From Dehalococcoidia bacterium (GTDB lineage: Bacteria > Chloroflexota > Dehalococcoidia > Dehalococcoidales > Fen-1064), in assembly GCA_011192055.1 (NCBI GenBank), contig DUES01000108.1, positions 1-7,577 on the forward strand: a DNA stretch of 7,577 bases. The letters are read 5' to 3'. Shown here in pieces: positions 4,989 to 7,577 of this stretch. Every line of letters starts with the position of its first letter. Position 1 is the first letter of the stretch. A program made the position numbers and the translations under genes. The notes beneath the pieces were generated by a model. That model saw only the letters and a program-made list of their open reading frames with translations. It did no database searches and was not told the origin of the DNA.

Positions 4989-7430
4989 ATGAGGCAGGAG
5001 AGATTTACTGAACAGGCGTGGGATGCAATCACTACTTCACAACAACTTGTGGGACAGTTCCGGCATAGCCAGTGGGATGTAGAGCACATATTTCTGACAC
5101 TGGTACGCCAGGAAAGGGGCCTGGTAGGCGATATCCTCAATGAGCTGGGGGTAGATGTCGATGCAGTGCGGCAGGAGGCTGAAAAGGTCCTGGAAAGAGC
5201 ACCAAAGATAGCAAGCGGAACGGGACAGATTTATGCCACACCGAGAATAGCGACACTTTTTGCAGCCGCCGATGCGGAATCGAGAAGACTTCAGGATGAA
5301 TACATCGGTACCGAGCATTTACTGATTGCCATTGCCGGTGAAGAAAAGGGGGAAGCCGCCGGTATATTAAGGCAGTTTGGCATTAACCAGGAGATGGTCT
5401 ACTCCGCCCTCCAGAAACTGCGCGGCAGTCACCGTGTCACCGATGCCCGTGCCGAAAGCAAGTACCGTTCTTTGCAGAAATACGGCCGTGACCTCACCGA
5501 GCTGGCAGCCCAGGGGAAGCTTGACCCGGTGGTTGGTCGTGAAGATGAAATCAGGCGTGTCATGCAGATACTGACCCGCCGCACCAAGAACAACCCGGTA
5601 ATAGTCGGTGAGGCCGGAGTAGGTAAGACTGCCGTTGCCGAGGGACTTGCCCAGAAGATTACGGCGGACGATGTGCCGGACTCTCTGAAAGGCCGTAAAG
5701 TAATCGCTTTGGATATGGGCGCACTGGTAGCCGGAACAAAGTTCCGGGGTGAGTTTGAGGAACGGCTCAAGGCAGTTATGGACGAGGTCCGCCAGGCCGA
5801 GGGTGAAGTAGTCCTGTTTATCGATGAAATACATACCCTGGTCGGTGCCGGCGCAGCCGAGGGAGCGATAGATGCCAGCAATATGCTGAAACCCGCCCTG
5901 GCTCACGGGGAGCTGCAGTGTATCGGTGCAACCACGCTTGACGAATACCGTAAGTTCATTGAAAAAGATAAAGCCCTGGAAAGGCGCCTTCAGCCCGTCT
6001 TCCTCGGTGAGCCCACCGTTGAGGCTACTATCGAGATGCTGCGCGGACTGCGCCCGCGATATGAAGCCCATCATAAGATTAAGATAAGTGATGCCGCTCT
6101 GGAAGCTGCCGCAAATCTCAGCCAGCGCTATATCTCGGACAGGTTTCTGCCCGACAAGGCAATTGACCTCATCGACGAAGCGGCCAGCAAGCTGCGTATC
6201 GATACCGAAAGTGCCCCGGCGGGAGTCAAGTCACTCGAGCAGCGCCTCAAGCAGATGACTAACGAGGAAGAGGCGGCCTCCCAGCGACAGGACTACGAGA
6301 CCGCTGCCCAGCTAAAAACGGAACGACTCCAGCTTGAGGAAGAGTACAACAACGCCAAGAGTGAATGGCTCCAGACCGGTAAAATAAGTGAAGTTGTTGA
6401 AGAAAACGATATTGCCAGTTTAATCTCTAACTGGACCGGTATTCCGGTCTCGCAGATGCTTGAGGGCGAGGCGGAGAAGTTGCTCCAGATGGAGGAACGG
6501 ATACATGAAAGACTCGTAGACCAGGAAGAAGCGGTTGTTGCTATCTCCGAAGCCATCCGCAGAAGCCGGGCGGGACTTAAAGACCCCAGGCGACCAATCG
6601 GGAGCTTTGTCTTCCTCGGTCCTACGGGTGTCGGGAAGACCGAGCTGGCACGTGCCCTGGCGCAGTTCATGTTTGATGATGAGAACGCCATGGTACGCCT
6701 GGATATGTCCGAGTACCAGGAAAGGCACACGGTATCACGACTGATTGGCGCTCCTCCGGGTTATGTAGGCTACGACGAGGGAGGACAGCTTACCGAGGCA
6801 GTGAGACGCAGACCTTACCGGGTAATTCTTCTCGATGAGATTGAAAAAGCACATCCGGAGGTGTTTAATACCCTGCTCCAGGTACTCGATGACGGCCGTA
6901 TGACTGACGGTCACGGGCGGACAGTGGATTTTAAGAACACCGTGATTATTATGACCAGTAACGCCGGCGTCGAGCTTATCAGGCGGGAAAGCAGACTGGG
7001 ATTTGCCGTATCCGCCAGGAGCAGCTCCGGCGACCAGAAACAGAGCTATGAGGATATGAAGGGGAAGGTCATGACGGAAATCAGGAAGACCTTCCGTCCC
7101 GAATTCCTCAACCGACTGGATGATATTATCGTTTTCCACGAACTCGGTGAAGAGCAGCTGCGGGACGTGGTCGACCTGATGGTTATCGACCTGCAGAAGA
7201 GGCTGTCTGAACGTAAACTGGGTGTGGAATTGACCGATGAAGCGAGAACGTGGCTGGCCAAAGCAGGATATGACCCTCAGTACGGAGCACGACCGCTGAG
7301 ACGGGCTATTGAGCGTCATGTGGAAAATCCTCTGTCATCCCGGGTGCTCAGCGGAGAGTTCTCGGAGGGTGATATCATAGTGGTTGACGTTGAAGAGGAT
7401 TCGCTGACTTTTGTTAAGAAGGCCAGGTAA
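4989..7430 (+). CDS. clpC: ATP-dependent Clp protease ATP-binding subunit ClpC
   Basis: An 813-residue class I Clp/Hsp100 unfoldase, the usual ClpC length. It forms hexamers that unfold proteins and feed them to ClpP in the cytoplasm. In order: Clp N-domain with two helical repeats (about 5-145); first AAA+ module with Walker A GEAGVGKT (207-214), pore loop KFRG (251-254), Walker B FIDE (277-280) and arginine pair 332-333; a short UVR-type coiled middle region (about 416-451), which separates it from the long-middle ClpB; second module with Walker A GPTGVGKT (544-551), pore loop GYVG (591-594), Walker B ILLDE (613-617), sensor TSN (656-658), arginine-finger region RPEFLNR (703-709) and sensor-2 GARP (766-769). 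LGF at 670-672 matches the ClpP-docking loop. GGAAGG lies 6 bases before ATG 4989. It is last in a four-gene run. I see no CtsR-type heptads or CIRCE element upstream. All catalytic residues are present. Confidence 0.97.
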   Translation: MRQERFTEQAWDAITTSQQLVGQFRHSQWDVEHIFLTLVRQERGLVGDILNELGVDVDAVRQEAEKVLERAPKIASGTGQIYATPRIATLFAAADAESRRLQDEYIGTEHLLIAIAGEEKGEAAGILRQFGINQEMVYSALQKLRGSHRVTDARAESKYRSLQKYGRDLTELAAQGKLDPVVGREDEIRRVMQILTRRTKNNPVIVGEAGVGKTAVAEGLAQKITADDVPDSLKGRKVIALDMGALVAGTKFRGEFEERLKAVMDEVRQAEGEVVLFIDEIHTLVGAGAAEGAIDASNMLKPALAHGELQCIGATTLDEYRKFIEKDKALERRLQPVFLGEPTVEATIEMLRGLRPRYEAHHKIKISDAALEAAANLSQRYISDRFLPDKAIDLIDEAASKLRIDTESAPAGVKSLEQRLKQMTNEEEAASQRQDYETAAQLKTERLQLEEEYNNAKSEWLQTGKISEVVEENDIASLISNWTGIPVSQMLEGEAEKLLQMEERIHERLVDQEEAVVAISEAIRRSRAGLKDPRRPIGSFVFLGPTGVGKTELARALAQFMFDDENAMVRLDMSEYQERHTVSRLIGAPPGYVGYDEGGQLTEAVRRRPYRVILLDEIEKAHPEVFNTLLQVLDDGRMTDGHGRTVDFKNTVIIMTSNAGVELIRRESRLGFAVSARSSSGDQKQSYEDMKGKVMTEIRKTFRPEFLNRLDDIIVFHELGEEQLRDVVDLMVIDLQKRLSERKLGVELTDEARTWLAKAGYDPQYGARPLRRAIERHVENPLSSRVLSGEFSEGDIIVVDVEEDSLTFVKKAR

Positions 7431-7460
7431 AAACCTGCTTAACCGGTAAATACAAATACA

Positions 7461-7475
7461 GGTAGTAAAACTACC
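7461..7475 (+). terminator. Weak hairpin after clpC (GGTAGT-AAA-ACTACC)
   Basis: A perfect 6-bp inverted repeat lies 31 bases past the clpC stop. A second small hairpin, CAGGT-AAAA-ACCTG (7424-7437), overlaps the stop codon. Neither is followed by a T-tract, so termination before the tRNA is uncertain and read-through into the tRNA gene is possible. Confidence 0.3.
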
Positions 7476-7486
7476 CGTAAACGTTG

Positions 7487-7492
7487 TACAAT
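7487..7492 (+). promoter_or_regulatory. Possible -10 (TACAAT) for the tRNA-Ala gene
   Basis: TACAAT matches five of six consensus -10 bases and ends 8 bases before the mature tRNA, so a transcript could start almost at the tRNA 5' end. I see no convincing -35 16-18 bases upstream. The tRNA may instead be processed from the clpC transcript. Confidence 0.3.
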
Positions 7493-7500
7493 ATGCTCGT

Positions 7501-7576
7501 GGGGCTGTAGCTCAATTGGGAGAGCGATTGAATGGCATTCAATAGGTAAGGGGTTCGAATCCCCTCAGCTCCACCA
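7501..7576 (+). tRNA. tRNA-Ala, anticodon GGC, CCA encoded
   Basis: The sequence folds as a standard 76-base tRNA. The acceptor stem is GGGGCTG (7501-7507) with CAGCTCC (7566-7572), containing one G-T wobble. The D arm is GCTC/GAGC (7510-7513, 7522-7525). The anticodon stem is ATTGA/TCAAT around the loop ATGGCAT, which places GGC at 7534-7536 and so reads alanine codons GCC and GCT. The variable loop is five bases, and the T arm is AGGGG-TTCGAAT-CCCCT. The discriminator is A (7573), followed by an encoded CCA (7574-7576). The gene is complete one base before the window end. Confidence 0.96.
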
Positions 7577-7577
7577 A

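Noticed and set aside
4989..7430. ClpB disaggregase as an alternative to ClpC
   Set aside because: The middle region is a short UVR-type segment rather than the long ClpB coiled coil, and an LGF ClpP-docking loop is present.

Overview
The window is chromosomal bacterial DNA of moderate GC with ordinary housekeeping and metabolic genes. It has seven protein-coding genes and one tRNA. I see no insertion sequence, phage gene, CRISPR array or rRNA. The ClpC N-terminus ([14 protein letters not shown]), the small membrane and hypothetical genes beside it and the tRNA with an encoded CCA remind me of Chloroflexota, perhaps Dehalococcoidia. That placement is an impression from protein style only; no marker gene in the window settles it.

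Left part (1-1938, minus strand): a class III PLP-dependent aminotransferase is followed, 159 bases downstream in its direction of transcription, by a crotonase-superfamily gene. The latter starts at TTG behind a strong Shine-Dalgarno and runs off the left edge. Together they look like an amino-acid or acyl-CoA catabolic unit. A good sigma70-type promoter (TTGACA, 17-base spacer, TAAAGT) lies upstream of the aminotransferase, and its spacer is almost entirely an inverted repeat that looks like an operator.

Middle (2109-2970): a divergent NUDIX hydrolase of the CoA-pyrophosphatase type, then about 300 bases without a convincing gene. That stretch holds a perfect 28-base AT-rich palindrome, a small GC hairpin, an extended -10 promoter pointing right, and a leader inverted repeat.

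Right part (2971-7430, plus strand): four genes spaced 14-18 bases apart, probably one operon. They are a VTT/DedA-like membrane protein, a membrane-anchored protein resembling part of a SAM methyltransferase, an uncharacterised protein with a serine-hydrolase nucleophile elbow (GASQG), and a full-length ClpC AAA+ unfoldase with both ATPase sites, a UVR region and a ClpP-docking LGF loop. A tRNA-Ala(GGC) with encoded CCA closes the window.

The least explained part is the three-gene set in front of clpC. It could be a membrane-envelope function co-expressed with protein quality control, but the sequence alone does not show what these proteins do, and I do not claim a new system.
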